64,000 nt of DNA from an uncultured Flavobacteriaceae bacterium. Lineage in GTDB: Bacteria > Bacteroidota > Bacteroidia > Flavobacteriales > Flavobacteriaceae. Of the stretch, positions 25,439 through 34,199 are shown in pieces. The notes under the pieces are model-generated. The model was not told the DNA's origin, did no database searches, and saw nothing but the letters and a program-made list of their open reading frames with translations. The DNA lies in NCBI GenBank assembly GCA_947489085.1, contig CANLCJ010000012.1, positions 1 to 64,000 of the forward strand. The letters run 5' to 3'. Position 1 is the first letter of the stretch. Every line of letters starts with the position of its first letter. The position numbers and the translations under genes were made by a program.

Positions 25439-26614
25439 TTGGGCTGCCTGGGTTGCAATTTCCAACTCTTCGTCTGTAGCAATAACCAGTACTTTTACTT
25501 TAGAATGTGCCGCGCTTATATCCAGAACACCAGTACCAAGCGTAGTATTGTTTTTAGAAGGATTAATAGCGATACCAAGATAATCTAAACGTTCGCACAC
25601 CATGTCTCGTATTTTAGGTGCGTTTTCGCCTATACCTGCAGTAAATACTATAGCATCTAAACCATTTAATACAGCCGCGTAACTGCCAATATATTTCTTT
25701 ATACGGTAAGCACTCATACTTAAAGCCAGTTGGCAGTTGCGGTCTCCATGTTCGGCATTCTCTAAAATATCTCGCAAATCGCTATGGCCTGTAAGTCCCA
25801 GCATACCACTTTTTTTATGTAGTATAGTATTAATCTCATCGAAGCTATAGCCATGTTGTTTCGCCATATGGAAAATAATAGAAGGGTCTATATCCCCACA
25901 TCGCGTACCCATTATTAAGCCATTTAAAGGCGAAAACCCAAGAGAATGATCTATGCTTTTTCCATTTTGAATAGCCGTCATGCTACAACCGTTCCCTAAG
26001 TGAATACTAATTAGTTTACTTTCAGCTTTATTTAAATGTTTTATAGCAGTTGCAGACACATATTTATGGCTTGTGCCGTGAAAGCCGTACAACCTAATAT
26101 CGTCCTTTTCCATATAGCTATTAGGAATGGCATATTTATAAGCATGTTCTGGAATGCTTTGATGAAAAGCAGTATCGAAAACTGCAATCTGCTGGGCATT
26201 AGGAAAAATAGAAGCGGCTACCGTAATCCCTTCTAAATTGGCAGGATTGTGTAGCGGTGCTAAAGAGAATAACGATTTTATTTTAGAGATTACAGCCTCT
26301 GTAATTAAGGTAGCGCCCTTAAAATATTTGCCGCCATGCACCACACGATGCCCTACAATAGCAATAGCGTTTACGGAAGTTATGCTCCCTGTTTCAGCAT
26401 CTAAAAGCTGTTGAGATACCAACTCTAACGCTGCATTGTGGTTTGCAATAGCACTTGTAAAAGTTATAGAGTGCGCTTTGGTTTTGTATTTAAATTTAGC
26501 ATCTTCTAAGCCAATACGTTCTACGATACCAGAGCAAAGTACGTTTGCCTTTGGCATGGAAAATAATTTAAATTTTAAAGAAGAACTTCCTGAGTTTAAA
26601 ACGAGTATTTGCAT
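25424..26614 (-). CDS. ackA: Acetate kinase
   Basis: A protein of 396 residues, full length. It starts MQILVLNSGSSSLKFKLF, has HRVVHGG, VFDTAFHQSIPEHAYKYAIP, RLYGFHGTSHKYVS, HLGNGCSMTAI, MGTRCGDIDPSI and FTAGIGENAP, all of the acetate kinase family. It converts acetyl phosphate and ADP to acetate and ATP, or the reverse. It begins one base after the pta stop, so the pair is one operon. The 3' end runs into the DUF2807 gene from the other side. Confidence 0.97.
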   Translation of the reverse strand: MQILVLNSGSSSLKFKLFSMPKANVLCSGIVERIGLEDAKFKYKTKAHSITFTSAIANHNAALELVSQQLLDAETGSITSVNAIAIVGHRVVHGGKYFKGATLITEAVISKIKSLFSLAPLHNPANLEGITVAASIFPNAQQIAVFDTAFHQSIPEHAYKYAIPNSYMEKDDIRLYGFHGTSHKYVSATAIKHLNKAESKLISIHLGNGCSMTAIQNGKSIDHSLGFSPLNGLIMGTRCGDIDPSIIFHMAKQHGYSFDEINTILHKKSGMLGLTGHSDLRDILENAEHGDRNCQLALSMSAYRIKKYIGSYAAVLNGLDAIVFTAGIGENAPKIRDMVCERLDYLGIAINPSKNNTTLGTGVLDISAAHSKVKVLVIATDEELEIATQAAQLIGN

Positions 26615-26615
26615 G

Positions 26616-28706
26616 TTATAAATCTTGGGCTTGAATAGCGGTTATTATTACTGTACTATAAATATCATCTACAGTACAGCCTCTGCTTAAGTCGTTAACG
26701 GGTTTGTTTAAGCCTTGCAGCATTGGGCCAATGGCAAGCGCACCTGTTTCGCGTTGTACCGCCTTATAAGTGTTGTTTCCCGTATTTAAATCTGGAAATA
26801 TAAGTACACTAGCCTGCCCTGCAACATCAGAGTTTGGGAGTTTGCTTTTTCCCACGCGTATATCTACAGCAGCATCGTATTGTATAGGCCCTTCAATTTT
26901 TAAATCGGGTGCCTTAGTTTTAGCTATTTCTGTAGCTTGCCGTACCTTATCTACATCTTCACCTTTACCCGAAGCACCAGAAGAATAAGAAAGTAAAGCC
27001 ACTTTGGGGTGTATGCCAAAGTTCTCTGCAGTTCTAGCAGAAGACACCGCAATTTCAGCCAACTGCTCGGCATTCGGATTTGGGTTTATGGCACAATCTC
27101 CAAATACAGAAACACGATCTTCTAAACACATAAAAAATACAGAAGACACAATATTAACACCCGGTTTGGTTTTTATAAACTGTAAGGCTGGGCGCAACGT
27201 GTGTGCTGTGGTATGTGCAGCACCAGACACCATGCCATCGGCGTGCCCTTTATAAATCATCATAGTGGCGAAATAAGAAACATCTGCCATGGCATCTCTA
27301 GCCATATCTAAATTAATGTTTTTATGCTTGCGCAACTCATAAAAAGTTTGCACATAATCATCAAAATTTGGAGACTGCTGTGGCGATACAATATTTAGGT
27401 GTTCCAACTGTAAAGAAATATCTTCTTCCGTAAGTATGGTCTTTATTATAGAAAGCTCCCCAATTAATGTTAAGTCTACAACCTGTTGTTCTAAAAGTCT
27501 GGCAGCAGCTTTTAATACTCGAGCATCGTGGCCTTCTGGTAAAACAATGTGTTTTTTATGTTTTAAAGCACGTTGTAATAAGTTATACTGAAACATACGT
27601 GGTGTTATGGTTTTAGATTTAAAACCAATTAAAGCCTCTGCTAATCTTTTTGTATCGACATACTTCTCGAAAGTGCTGATGGAAACTTCTATTTTCTCGG
27701 TATTTTCGGCATAAATTCTGGATTTTATCTTCCCAATGCTATTCGTTACATTAAAAGTACCTTGTTGTACGCTAATTATTGGAACCACACTAGATAAGCC
27801 CTCTATAAGCTTTAAAATAGGCGCTTCTGGTATTAGTCCGCCAGTAAGTACAATACCAGAAATTTTAGGGTAGTTTTTAGAACTATTTGCTTGTAAAGCC
27901 CCCAATATAATATCAGCACGATCTCCAGGGGTAATTACCAGGGCATTTGCTTTAAGGTGGGTCAAGTAATTGCGCAGTTGCATGGCACCAACGCTATAGT
28001 GTTGTGCTTGGTTATTTATGGCATGTTTTCCAAAAAGAACTTTCCCTCCTAGCGTTTTAATAACTTCTTTTATCGTAGGACTGGCTAAACTTTTTATTTT
28101 AGGAATTACGGCAATTTCAGTAGCATCTGTAATACGTTTGGTAAGTTTTTCTTTTAAAACAGAAACATCATTAGGTGCTATTTTATTGGCAATTATGGAA
28201 ATAACATTTACATCTTCTTTAAAAGTGTTATAGGCCAATTGTACGTTTTCCAAAATGTCATCCACCGCATTATCGCCACCTTGCGCCACCATAATAACGG
28301 GTAAGCCTAGGTTTTTAGAAATTAGCAGATTAATGTCTAGTTCTAAGCTCGAATTTTCATGAGAAAAATCGGTGCCCTCCACTAAAATAAAATCGAATTG
28401 AGTTTCTAGAGACTTATAAGCTTCTATAACTTTATTAATAACATCTCCAGCTTTTCCTCTATTATACAAATCCAATACCTCATGTCTGGTAAAGGCATAG
28501 GTGTCTTTATAAGAAATGGGTATATCGAAAAAAGAGGTAACAGTATTAATGTGGTTGTCTTTGGCACCTGTTGTATCATGCTCTATAATTGGTCTAAAAT
28601 ACCCAACCTTAGGTGTTTTTCCTAAAAGCATTCGCATTAAGCCCAATACAATAATAGATTTACCACTGTTAGGCTCTAAAGTAGCCACATATATTCCTTT
28701 GCTCAT
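26616..28706 (-). CDS. pta: Phosphate acetyltransferase (long form)
   Basis: A protein of 696 residues of the long Pta type. It has an N-terminal dethiobiotin synthetase-like P-loop domain (VATLEPNSGKSIIVLGLMRML), a DRTGG domain (about 215-320) and the catalytic phosphotransacetylase domain (about 375-690, with HIVLPEGHDARVLKAA, YFATMMIYKGHADGMVSGAAHTTA, LLSYSSGASGKGEDVDKV and IGPMLQGLNKPVNDLSRG). It interconverts acetyl-CoA and acetyl phosphate and is partnered with AckA. No clear full promoter was found upstream of 28706. Confidence 0.96.
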   Translation of the reverse strand: MSKGIYVATLEPNSGKSIIVLGLMRMLLGKTPKVGYFRPIIEHDTTGAKDNHINTVTSFFDIPISYKDTYAFTRHEVLDLYNRGKAGDVINKVIEAYKSLETQFDFILVEGTDFSHENSSLELDINLLISKNLGLPVIMVAQGGDNAVDDILENVQLAYNTFKEDVNVISIIANKIAPNDVSVLKEKLTKRITDATEIAVIPKIKSLASPTIKEVIKTLGGKVLFGKHAINNQAQHYSVGAMQLRNYLTHLKANALVITPGDRADIILGALQANSSKNYPKISGIVLTGGLIPEAPILKLIEGLSSVVPIISVQQGTFNVTNSIGKIKSRIYAENTEKIEVSISTFEKYVDTKRLAEALIGFKSKTITPRMFQYNLLQRALKHKKHIVLPEGHDARVLKAAARLLEQQVVDLTLIGELSIIKTILTEEDISLQLEHLNIVSPQQSPNFDDYVQTFYELRKHKNINLDMARDAMADVSYFATMMIYKGHADGMVSGAAHTTAHTLRPALQFIKTKPGVNIVSSVFFMCLEDRVSVFGDCAINPNPNAEQLAEIAVSSARTAENFGIHPKVALLSYSSGASGKGEDVDKVRQATEIAKTKAPDLKIEGPIQYDAAVDIRVGKSKLPNSDVAGQASVLIFPDLNTGNNTYKAVQRETGALAIGPMLQGLNKPVNDLSRGCTVDDIYSTVIITAIQAQDL

Positions 28707-28814
28707 AGTTGCGAATTTACCTTGTATAAATTTACAAAATGTATGGCGAAACTACCCTTTAAAACAGGTGGTAAAGACGATAAATATTAACGCCTAAAAT
28801 AAAAATTGAAACAG

Positions 28815-29705
28815 TTAAGCGGTTAGTTCTCTAAACAAACTTTCTAAACTTGTGTTTTTCTGGTTGAGTTGTAAAATCTTTAATTCATTGTCATGCGCAA
28901 AATCAAAAACATAAGCACGCATGTCTTCAGTAGTATTAAAGGTAATTTCGTAAACAAAACCCTCTGTGTTTTTTACACCTTCAACTTTTGGTAATTTTAA
29001 AAGAAAAGCTTCCTCTACGCGATAATCAAATTCTGCAATAACAACCTGTTTGGTGTCGTCTCGCATGGCGCTTAATTTTCGGTCTGCAACAATTTCTCCT
29101 TTGTTAATAATAATAACGCGATCGCACATGGCCTCTACTTCCTGCATGATATGCGTTGATAAAAACACAGTTTTAGTTTTACCTATACGTTTTATAAGGC
29201 TTCTAATTTCAATAAGCTGGTTGGGGTCCAAACCTGTAGTAGGTTCGTCTAAAATTAAAACCTCAGGATCGTGTAGTAAAGCAGTAGCCAAACCTACACG
29301 TTGGCGGTAGCCTTTAGAGAGTTGTCCTATTTTTTTATGCACCTCTGGAGTTAATCCTGTTAAAGTAATAACCTCCTCAATACTAGCCTTACTTACCTTA
29401 TAAATACTGGCATTAAATGCCAAATACTCTTTTACATACATGTCTAAATACAAAGGATTGTGTTCTGGCAAATACCCAACACTTCGTTGTATGCCTTTGG
29501 GGTTGCTTAACGCAATATTGTTTACCAAAACGTTTCCATTAGAAGGCGCAATGTAAGTGGTTAAAATCTTCATCATAGTAGATTTACCCGCACCATTAGG
29601 GCCAAGAAAACCAACAATCTCTGGTTTGTTTACAGCAAAGGATATTGTGCTAAGTGCTTTTTGCACACCGTAAACTTTAGAAACACCATTAACTTTAATA
29701 GACAT
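28815..29705 (-). CDS. gldA: Gliding-motility ABC transporter ATP-binding protein
   Basis: A protein of 296 residues: an ABC ATPase with Walker A GPNGAGKST (35-43), signature LSKGYRQRVGLA, Walker B VLILDEPTTGLDP and switch histidine in LSTHIMQEVEA, plus a C-terminal extension with a RDDTKQVVIAEFDYRVEE start. Sequence and length match GldA, the ATPase of the GldAFG transporter of flavobacterial gliding. gldF and gldG are not nearby. The frame opens at a TTG (29726), but the ATG at 29705 gives the family start MSI. Confidence 0.85.
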   Translation of the reverse strand: MSIKVNGVSKVYGVQKALSTISFAVNKPEIVGFLGPNGAGKSTMMKILTTYIAPSNGNVLVNNIALSNPKGIQRSVGYLPEHNPLYLDMYVKEYLAFNASIYKVSKASIEEVITLTGLTPEVHKKIGQLSKGYRQRVGLATALLHDPEVLILDEPTTGLDPNQLIEIRSLIKRIGKTKTVFLSTHIMQEVEAMCDRVIIINKGEIVADRKLSAMRDDTKQVVIAEFDYRVEEAFLLKLPKVEGVKNTEGFVYEITFNTTEDMRAYVFDFAHDNELKILQLNQKNTSLESLFRELTA

Positions 29706-29723
29706 ATATAGGTATTGTTTTGT

Positions 29724-29731
29724 CAAAAATA
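29724..29731 (-). promoter_or_regulatory. Putative -7 element of gldA
   Basis: Minus-strand TATTTTTG fits TAnnTTTG; TCTG at the right distance (29750-29753) is a one-mismatch -33 element. Transcription would start about 14 nt before the gldA ATG. Confidence 0.5.
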
Positions 29732-29811
29732 ATGATTCTTTAATGGAAACAGAATTTTGCTATAGATTCTTTAAAACTTTTTAAGAAATTGAAAAAAAAG
29801 GTTTTAATCTG

Positions 29812-29842
29812 TTTTTATTTCATAAAATAATATTTAATTTAG
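29812..29842 (+). promoter_or_regulatory. Putative promoter of the pheA leader transcript
   Basis: TTTT (29812-29815), 19 nt, then TAATTTAG (29835-29842) matches the Bacteroidota promoter with one mismatch per element. It would start RNA shortly before the leader peptide ATG at 29853, as an attenuator requires. Confidence 0.45.
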
Positions 29843-29852
29843 CGGCGTAATT

Positions 29853-29933
29853 ATGAGAACAACAGCTTTTTATACATATTTCAACTTCTTCTATTTCTTT
29901 TTTAGCAAAAGAAGCGAGACGTTATATGTATAA
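29853..29933 (+). CDS. Phe/Tyr-rich leader peptide of the pheA operon
   Basis: A 26-codon ORF, ATG to TAA. Phe occupies positions 6, 10, 12, 13, 15, 16 and 17 and Tyr positions 7, 9, 14 and 25: 11 of 26 residues are the end products of the operon downstream. It ends 51 bp before pheA (ATG 29985) and overlaps RNA segments 1 and 2 of the attenuator described in the next entry. It resembles E. coli PheL in composition and role but not in sequence. It is expected to act as a sensor through ribosome stalling at the Phe/Tyr codons, not as a functional protein. Confidence 0.85.
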   Translation: MRTTAFYTYFNFFYFFFSKRSETLYV

Positions 29934-29984
29934 TTTTAACAATAAAATTTAATATAAGTCTCGATGAAAATCGAGACTTTTTTT
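29870..29984 (+). promoter_or_regulatory. Transcription attenuator of the Phe/Tyr operon
   Basis: Three mutually exclusive stems can be drawn. 1:2 is a perfect 10-bp pairing TTATACATAT (29870-29879) with ATATGTATAA (29924-29933). 2:3, the antiterminator, pairs CGAGAC and TTATAT (29915-29920 and 29922-29927, G29921 bulged) with ATATAAGTCTCG (29952-29963), 12 bp. 3:4, the terminator, is a 10-bp stem 29956-29965 with 29970-29979, GAAA loop and seven Ts. The main Phe/Tyr codon run (29880-29903) starts directly after segment 1. A ribosome stalled there would cover segment 1 and free segment 2 for 2:3 pairing, allowing read-through; a ribosome reaching the stop at 29931 would cover segment 2 and leave 3:4 to terminate. 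Confidence 0.85.
29956..29984 (+). terminator. Attenuator terminator directly before pheA
   Basis: Stem AAGTCTCGAT / ATCGAGACTT with a GAAA tetraloop, then T7 (29978-29984). The T run abuts the pheA ATG at 29985, so the hairpin could also hide the translation start of any read-through RNA. Confidence 0.9.
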
Positions 29985-30809
29985 ATGATACATACAGTAG
30001 CCATACAAGGAGCAAGAGGGTCTTTTCACCACATAGTATCTCGGGAGTTTTTTAATACCCCTGTAGATGTTATAGAATGCATGACGTTCGATAGGGTTGT
30101 AGACGCATTGATTAATAACGAATGCGAAGCCGCTATTATGGCGTTAGAAAATTCTATAGCAGGATCTATTATACCCAATTATGCTTTAATAGACGATTAT
30201 GCACTTCGTATAGTTGGAGAACATTATTTGGATATTCAGCACAACCTAATGGCTTTGCCAGGGCAGCGTATCGAAGATATAGAAGAAGTGTACTCGCACC
30301 CTATGGCACTGTTACAATGTAAAGCGTTTTTTAAAGACTACCCGCATATTAAATTGGTAGAAGATAAAGATACTGCTGAGGTTGCAGAACGCATCCAAAA
30401 GAAAAAATTAGCCAAAACAGGTGCTATAGCAAGTGTAATGGCAGCAGAGATTTTCGAATTAGAAGTATTGGCACACAGCATACAAACGATAAAGCATAAC
30501 GAAACGCGGTTTGTAATTGTAGAGCGCCAATCTAATGTAGAACAAAATGAGAGTAATAAAGCTTCGATTAAGTTTGAAGCAGACCATAAACGCGGGAGTT
30601 TGGCCACGTTATTAAATGTAATGAGCGATTGTAAACTCAATTTAACCAAGATACAATCCTTACCCATTATAAAAACACCATGGAAGTATGCCTTTTTTGT
30701 TGATGTAACTTTCGATGCTTATGAGGATTTTGCTAAAGCAAAGTCTATAATCGAAATTATGGGGCAAAGCTTTAAAGTGTTAGGAGAATATAAAAATGCA
30801 AAGTTATGA
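29985..30809 (+). CDS. pheA: Prephenate dehydratase
   Basis: A protein of 274 residues. It has the PDT domain (MIHTVAIQGARGSFHH, IMALENSIAGSIIPNYALI, EHYLDIQHNLMALPG, YSHPMALLQC, and HNETRFVIVERQ with the catalytic TRF) and a C-terminal ACT domain (about 195-270, RGSLATLLNVMSDCKLNLTKIQSLPI). It makes phenylpyruvate and is probably feedback-inhibited by Phe through the ACT domain. There is no fused chorismate mutase; that is at 33030. An in-frame ATG at 29964 lies inside the terminator, so 29985 is the chosen start. It overlaps the next gene by 4 bp (ATGA). Confidence 0.95.
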   Translation: MIHTVAIQGARGSFHHIVSREFFNTPVDVIECMTFDRVVDALINNECEAAIMALENSIAGSIIPNYALIDDYALRIVGEHYLDIQHNLMALPGQRIEDIEEVYSHPMALLQCKAFFKDYPHIKLVEDKDTAEVAERIQKKKLAKTGAIASVMAAEIFELEVLAHSIQTIKHNETRFVIVERQSNVEQNESNKASIKFEADHKRGSLATLLNVMSDCKLNLTKIQSLPIIKTPWKYAFFVDVTFDAYEDFAKAKSIIEIMGQSFKVLGEYKNAKL

Positions 30810-31951
30810 TTGAAGTTGCAAAACGTTTACATGTTGTAGAAGAGTACTATTTCTCCAAAAAACTTAGAGAGGTAGGCGCGCTTATAGCTAGTGGAAAACC
30901 AATAATAAATTTAGGTATTGGCAGTCCAGATTTGCAACCTCCAACAGAGGTAATTAAAGCCATTTCTGGGAGTTTAGAAGATCTTACAGCGCACAAGTAC
31001 CAAAGTTACCAAGGCTTGCCAGAGCTAAGAGAAGCCATAGCAGCTTTTTACAACAGGCATTTTTCTGTAACTCTAGACGCAGCAAACGAAATATTGCCAT
31101 TAATGGGCAGTAAAGAAGGGATTATGCACATTTCTATGGCATATTTAAACGAAGGCGATGCTGTTTTAATACCCAATCCAGGATACCCAACATACCAATC
31201 TGTAACCAAGCTTGTTGGAGCAAAAGGCATTTTATACAATTTGGACGCCAGCAACAATTGGATGCCAGATATAGCGGAGCTCGAGGCTCAAGACCTAAGC
31301 AAAGTAAAGCTTATGTGGGTAAATTACCCACACATGCCAACAGGAGCAACGCCAACAGCAACTATCTTTAAAGAATTAGTAGCATTTGCAAAACGCCACG
31401 ACATATTAATTGTAAACGATAATCCTTACAGTTTTGTGCTAAACGATAATCCTACCAGTATTTTGAGTGTAGAAGGCGCTAAAGACGTATGCTTGGAGCT
31501 AAACTCATTAAGCAAAACATTTAATATGGCAGGCTGGCGTGTAGGGATGGTGTCTGGCAGCAAAACACATATAGCTAATATTTTAAAAGTAAAAAGTAAT
31601 ATGGACTCAGGTATGTTTTATGGCATACAAAAGGGCGCTATTGCTGCCTTAAATAGTTCTAATTCTTGGTACGAGAATTTAAATGAAATATATAAAAAGC
31701 GTCGTGATTTAATATGGCAAATGGCAGACGCCTTAAATAGTACGTACGATAAAAATGCAACGGGTATGTTTGTATGGGCCAAGTTACCTGCGGGCTTAAA
31801 ATCGGAAGCTTTTATAGACGATATTTTAAAAACAAAAGACATATTTATAACACCAGGAACTATTTTCGGAACACAGGGCGAAGGTTACATCCGTTTTTCG
31901 CTATGTGCGCCAACCGAAATTTTAGAGACTGCTGTTGCTAGAATTAAGTAA
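30806..31951 (+). CDS. Class I/II PLP aminotransferase (aromatic/aspartate type)
   Basis: A protein of 381 residues with the fold-type I signatures LGIGSPDLQPP, YQSYQGLPELREAIAAFY, NPGYPTYQSV, MWVNYPHMPTGA, the PLP lysine in SLSKTFNMAGWRVG, and the C-terminal RFSLCAPTEIL. Between pheA and tyrA it most likely transaminates phenylpyruvate and 4-hydroxyphenylpyruvate to Phe and Tyr, although aspartate or diaminopimelate aminotransferase activity cannot be excluded. It starts inside the pheA stop. Confidence 0.9.
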   Translation: MIEVAKRLHVVEEYYFSKKLREVGALIASGKPIINLGIGSPDLQPPTEVIKAISGSLEDLTAHKYQSYQGLPELREAIAAFYNRHFSVTLDAANEILPLMGSKEGIMHISMAYLNEGDAVLIPNPGYPTYQSVTKLVGAKGILYNLDASNNWMPDIAELEAQDLSKVKLMWVNYPHMPTGATPTATIFKELVAFAKRHDILIVNDNPYSFVLNDNPTSILSVEGAKDVCLELNSLSKTFNMAGWRVGMVSGSKTHIANILKVKSNMDSGMFYGIQKGAIAALNSSNSWYENLNEIYKKRRDLIWQMADALNSTYDKNATGMFVWAKLPAGLKSEAFIDDILKTKDIFITPGTIFGTQGEGYIRFSLCAPTEILETAVARIK

Positions 31952-32083
31952 AAACGGATTTTCCGTTTCAACACAAAAACGAAGTAGATTATACTATTAG
32001 AAAACAAGAAACACTAAAAGAGTAGTACACCCGAGTAAAAGTATTTACTTTTAGATTTAGGTGGCTGTTTAGGCAAAGGCTTT

Positions 32084-32935
32084 ATGAAAAATATATATGC
32101 AATAGGAATAGGTTTAATTGGAGGTAGCTTAGCTATCGATATTAAAAACAACAATCCAGATATAATCATCCATGGCATTAGCAGAAAAGACGCAACATTA
32201 AACAAGGCGTTAGAGCTAGGTTTAATTGATAAAAAAGCAACTTTAGAAGATTTAAAACATGCCGATTTGGTAATTGTATCTATTCCTGTAGATGCTACAG
32301 TAAAGCTATTGCCTACAATTTTAGATAAAATTCCAGACACGGCACTTGTAGTCGATGCGGGCTCTACTAAAGCAGACATCTGTAGAGCTGTAGAAAACCA
32401 TCCTAAACGCAGAAATTTTTTGGCAATGCACCCTATAGCGGGTACAGAGCATTCTGGGCCTACAGCAGCAATATCTGGCTTGTTTAAAGGAAAAACAAAT
32501 ATTGTTTGCGAAGTAGAAAAAACAACATTTAAGCTTCAGGAAAAAGCCTTAAAACTCTTTACCGATATAGGTATGAGAATACGGTACATGAATCCTGAAG
32601 AACACGATAAGCACATAGCTTATGTATCGCACTTGTCCCATATTAGTGCATTTATGTTAGGCAAAACGGTAATCGATAAAGAAAAGAACGAACGCGATAT
32701 TTTCGATATGGCAGGAAGTGGTTTTGCTTCTACAGTAAGACTTGCTAAAAGTTCGCCAGAAATGTGGACGCCCATTTTTAAGCAAAATAAAGCAAATGTG
32801 GTAGAAACATTAGAAGAGTACATAGCTAATCTTACAACGTTTAAAGAGCTTATGAAAGCAGATGATTACGAGGCTATTTTTAAAGAAATGGAGAGTACGA
32901 ATTACATTAAAGAGATATTAAAAGGAATACATTAA
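32084..32935 (+). CDS. tyrA: Prephenate dehydrogenase
   Basis: A protein of 283 residues. It has the NAD-binding start YAIGIGLIGGSLAIDIK, VDAGSTKADIC, MHPIAGTEHSGPTAA with the conserved histidine, and HIAYVSHLSHISAFML. It makes 4-hydroxyphenylpyruvate for tyrosine. The 132-bp gap upstream holds two small hairpins (AAACGGA-TTT-TCCGTTT just after the aminotransferase stop, and TAAAAGTA-TT-TACTTTTA), neither with a T run, so read-through is likely. It lacks a fused chorismate mutase. Confidence 0.94.
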   Translation: MKNIYAIGIGLIGGSLAIDIKNNNPDIIIHGISRKDATLNKALELGLIDKKATLEDLKHADLVIVSIPVDATVKLLPTILDKIPDTALVVDAGSTKADICRAVENHPKRRNFLAMHPIAGTEHSGPTAAISGLFKGKTNIVCEVEKTTFKLQEKALKLFTDIGMRIRYMNPEEHDKHIAYVSHLSHISAFMLGKTVIDKEKNERDIFDMAGSGFASTVRLAKSSPEMWTPIFKQNKANVVETLEEYIANLTTFKELMKADDYEAIFKEMESTNYIKEILKGIH

Positions 32936-33029
32936 ACGAATTACCAATTATTAAATACCAAATTCCATTACAGGCCCATTAAAAGACGATTGGGATTTGG
33001 AATTTGATTTTTGAATTTTATTACATATT

Positions 33030-34112
33030 ATGGAAAACAACAAAGAAATGAGAGCTTGGTTAGATGATTTAAATTTAGATCATCCATTAGTAATTGCTGG
33101 GCCATGTAGCGCAGAAACAGAAGAGCAGGTATTAAAAATAGCGCACGAGCTAAAAGATACAGATGTAAGCTACTTTAGAGCAGGTATTTGGAAACCAAGA
33201 ACTCGTCCAGGAAACTTCGAAGGTGTAGGAGCTTTAGGTTTAAAGTGGTTGCAAAAAGTAAAAGCAGAAACAGGTATGAAAGTATGTACCGAAGTTGCTA
33301 ATGCTGCACACGTAAAGTTGGCTTTAGAGCATGATATCGATATGTTATGGATTGGTGCACGTTCTACGGTGTCTCCTTTTATAATGCAAGAAATAGCAGA
33401 CGCTTTAAACGGTACAGACAAGCCTGTATTGGTTAAAAACCCTGTAAATCCAGATTTATCATTATGGTTAGGTGGTATAGAGCGTATTTACAGTTCTGGT
33501 GTTAAAAATATTGGAGCCATTCACAGAGGGTTTTCTACATACCAAAAAACAAAATACCGTAACATTCCAGAATGGCAAATGGCTATCGAGTTTCAAAATA
33601 AATACCCAGATATTCCATTAATAAACGATCCTTCTCATATTACAGGAAATAGAGAAATGATTTTCGATGTGTCTCAAACAGCCCTAGATTTAAATTTCGA
33701 TGGTTTAATGATTGAAACACACTACGATCCTGAAAACGCATGGAGTGATGCTGCACAACAAGTAACACCTTCAACTTTAATTCAAATTATGAAAGATTTG
33801 AAAATTAGAAAAGAATCTAATGAAGAAGAAGAGTACAATAGCACACTAAACAATTTAAGAGCGCAGATCGATGTTGTAGACAACCAAATATTAGGTTTAA
33901 TGGGACAGCGTATGAAAACTTCTGAAGAGATAGGAGATTTAAAGAAGAAGAAAAACGTAGCAGTTTTACAATCTAAACGTTGGAACGAGATTTTAGGTAA
34001 AATGGTATTAGAAGGAGAGCAACATGGTTTAAGTGAAGAGTTTATCTTAAAAATGTTTAAAGCAGTTCACCAAGAGTCTATAAATCACCAAGAAAAAGTG
34101 ATAAACGGTTAA
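33030..34112 (+). CDS. Bifunctional DAHP synthase / chorismate mutase
   Basis: A protein of 360 residues. The N-terminal DAHP synthase (about 1-260) has VIAGPCSAETEEQV, YFRAGIWKPRTRPGNFEGVG, VCTEVANAAHV, WIGARSTVSPF, VLVKNPVNPDL, NDPSHITGNREM and GLMIETHYDPENAWSDAAQQ. The C-terminal AroQ chorismate mutase (about 270-355) starts NSTLNNLRAQIDVVDNQILGLMGQRM. It thus supplies both the entry step of the shikimate pathway and the branch step to prephenate, completing the Phe/Tyr operon. A strong terminator follows. Confidence 0.95.
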   Translation: MENNKEMRAWLDDLNLDHPLVIAGPCSAETEEQVLKIAHELKDTDVSYFRAGIWKPRTRPGNFEGVGALGLKWLQKVKAETGMKVCTEVANAAHVKLALEHDIDMLWIGARSTVSPFIMQEIADALNGTDKPVLVKNPVNPDLSLWLGGIERIYSSGVKNIGAIHRGFSTYQKTKYRNIPEWQMAIEFQNKYPDIPLINDPSHITGNREMIFDVSQTALDLNFDGLMIETHYDPENAWSDAAQQVTPSTLIQIMKDLKIRKESNEEEEYNSTLNNLRAQIDVVDNQILGLMGQRMKTSEEIGDLKKKKNVAVLQSKRWNEILGKMVLEGEQHGLSEEFILKMFKAVHQESINHQEKVING

Positions 34113-34160
34113 AATAACAGCCATTTAAATAAGTCTCAGGCTTATTAAAATTGAATTATC

Positions 34161-34199
34161 AAAAAAGGCGCTATTTAAATGCTAAATAGCGCCTTTTTT
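34161..34199. terminator. Strong bidirectional terminator after the Phe/Tyr operon
   Basis: A perfect 17-bp stem (34161-34177 with 34183-34199), GGCGCTATTTA core, 5-nt loop, with A6 and T6 at the outer ends. It can serve the operon on the plus strand and the convergent peptidase gene. Confidence 0.93.

Noticed and set aside
29964-30809. Start of pheA at 29964
   Set aside because: That ATG is in the terminator loop and adds seven residues not seen in the family; 29985 fits the dehydratase start.
31952-32083. Second attenuator or terminator before tyrA
   Set aside because: The two hairpins have no T run and no leader peptide; the operon appears to continue.
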